A stretch of 5,688 bases of DNA. Origin: JAQGMJ01 sp036271855. Lineage in GTDB: Bacteria; Pseudomonadota; Gammaproteobacteria; Burkholderiales; JAEUOS01. The stretch lies in contig DATAZV010000246.1 of assembly GCA_036271855.1 (NCBI GenBank), forward strand, positions 1-5,688, given 5' to 3'. Shown here in pieces: positions 4,982 through 5,688 of this stretch (positions are counted from its first letter, which is position 1; each line of letters begins with the position of its first letter). A program made the translations under genes and the position numbers. The notes under the pieces are model-generated. The model saw only the letters and a list, made by a program, of their open reading frames with translations. It had not been told where the DNA came from and made no database searches.

Positions 4982-5688
4982 GTGTTCCGCTGGGACAACG
5001 TCGGCGCCACCAGCCTGCGCTTTGGTGGGGGTCACGCCGACGCGCCCGAGCGCGATCTGCACGCCTTGTTCGACGCCTGCGCGCTGCCGCTGATCGTGCA
5101 TGACTGGCATCGCGCCGGCATTCTCGGTAACGCCACCCTGGTCAGCCATCGCGGCGCGCCCTGGTTGTTGACGGCCGCCCATCTGCTCGACCATGCCCCG
5201 CGTTGCGGCAACTGGCTGGTGCCGGCGCGCGAAGACGGTGCGCTGCTTTCGCTGGAAGGTGCCCGCATCCGTCGTGCCCCGCGCCTGGACCTGGCATTGA
5301 TTGACCTGCGCGAGGTGCGCGAACTGCCGCGCCTGCTGCGCGGCCGCCAGCCCCTGCCGCTGGATGAAGCCGCCGTGCCGCACACGCCAGGCCGCGACAG
5401 CTTTTACGCGGTGTCCGGCTTTCCCGCCGCCTGGTCGCAATTCGAGCGCGGCTGGCTCGCGGCCAAGCGCCTGACGGTGCTGACGCACCGCGCCCGCCAC
5501 GCCGGCCAGCGCGCGCGCCACGACCGCGTCTACGATTACAGCCATGTGGCGCTGGCCGGCAGCGGCCAGTGGATCCACACCCCGGCGCTGGAAGGCATGA
5601 GCGGCGCCGGCATCTGGGCGCTCTCTCCGGGGCGCGACGGACGGCACCATGCGCGCCTGGCGGCGGTGCAGTCGGCTTTCATGCACGG
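4982..5688 (+). CDS. Trypsin-like serine protease, GTG start, 3' end beyond the window
   Basis: The open frame runs without a stop from GTG 4982 to the window edge (235 codons). It has no nearby in-frame ATG, so ATG-only gene calling misses it. The layout is that of a chymotrypsin-fold peptidase: GNATLVSHRGAPWLLTAAH with the catalytic His at residue 67, LDLALIDL with the Asp at 103 (or 108), a GFP strand motif at 146-148, and EGMSGAGIWAL with the nucleophile Ser at 207 and GxSGxG oxyanion geometry. The family match is to trypsin-like peptidase domains rather than HtrA, and no PDZ domain is visible. Only about 28 residues follow the serine, so most of the domain is present. The N-terminus (FRWDNVGATSLRFGG) is not a signal peptide and there is no membrane segment, which points to a cytoplasmic enzyme. 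It lies 10 bp after the AAA+ stop codon, in an apparent operon. Its substrate is unknown. Confidence 0.85.
   Translation, partial: MFRWDNVGATSLRFGGGHADAPERDLHALFDACALPLIVHDWHRAGILGNATLVSHRGAPWLLTAAHLLDHAPRCGNWLVPAREDGALLSLEGARIRRAPRLDLALIDLREVRELPRLLRGRQPLPLDEAAVPHTPGRDSFYAVSGFPAAWSQFERGWLAAKRLTVLTHRARHAGQRARHDRVYDYSHVALAGSGQWIHTPALEGMSGAGIWALSPGRDGRHHARLAAVQSAFMH

Noticed and set aside
4916..5686. 256-codon minus-strand open frame at the right end
   Set aside because: It opposes the trypsin-like protease frame, which has a triad and a ribosome site. The antisense translation is His/Gln/Arg/Ala-rich with no recognisable domain.

Overview
The window looks like chromosomal sequence from a GC-rich, ubiquinone-making Gram-negative proteobacterium, most likely a betaproteobacterium of the Rhodocyclales/Nitrosomonadales type. 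This rests on a UbiD C-terminus, a YqjD/YqjE membrane-protein operon, an outer-membrane beta-barrel protein, a periplasmic PBP4, and GC-biased third codon positions throughout. The lineage is inferred, since no rRNA or other marker is present. There is no tRNA, IS element, CRISPR array or other mark of a mobile element.

Left to right: (1) the last 40 codons of ubiD on the + strand (1-125). (2) A leftward operon converging on it (1235 to 164) encodes a YqjD/ElaB-type DUF883 protein, a YqjE-type two-helix membrane protein and a small YqjK-like protein. A consensus-like sigma70 promoter (TATAAT) precedes it at 1279-1306. (3) A leftward monocistronic gene for a 206-residue OmpA/OmpW-like beta-barrel (2028 to 1408) has a good promoter at 2091-2119 and a textbook Rho-independent terminator at 1357-1389. 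(4) A leftward dacB gene for D-Ala-D-Ala carboxypeptidase/endopeptidase PBP4 (3725 to 2205) follows, with an AT-rich imperfect inverted repeat just past its stop. (5) A 253-bp divergent intergenic region separates dacB from (6) a rightward pair. The first gene is a 330-residue Lon-type AAA+ ATPase without a protease domain (3979-4971). Eleven bases after its stop codon starts a GTG-initiated trypsin-like serine protease gene (4982 to beyond 5688).

The left part is ordinary envelope and membrane housekeeping: quinone synthesis, stationary-phase inner-membrane proteins, a porin-like barrel and peptidoglycan trimming. The right-hand pair is the unusual part. It joins an ATPase resembling the unfoldase module of Lon but lacking the Lon Ser-Lys protease domain to a trypsin-fold protease with an intact-looking His-Asp-Ser triad and no signal peptide. 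The layout suggests the two products act together in the cytoplasm, possibly as a split ATP-dependent or ATP-regulated protease, but the sequence alone does not prove this.
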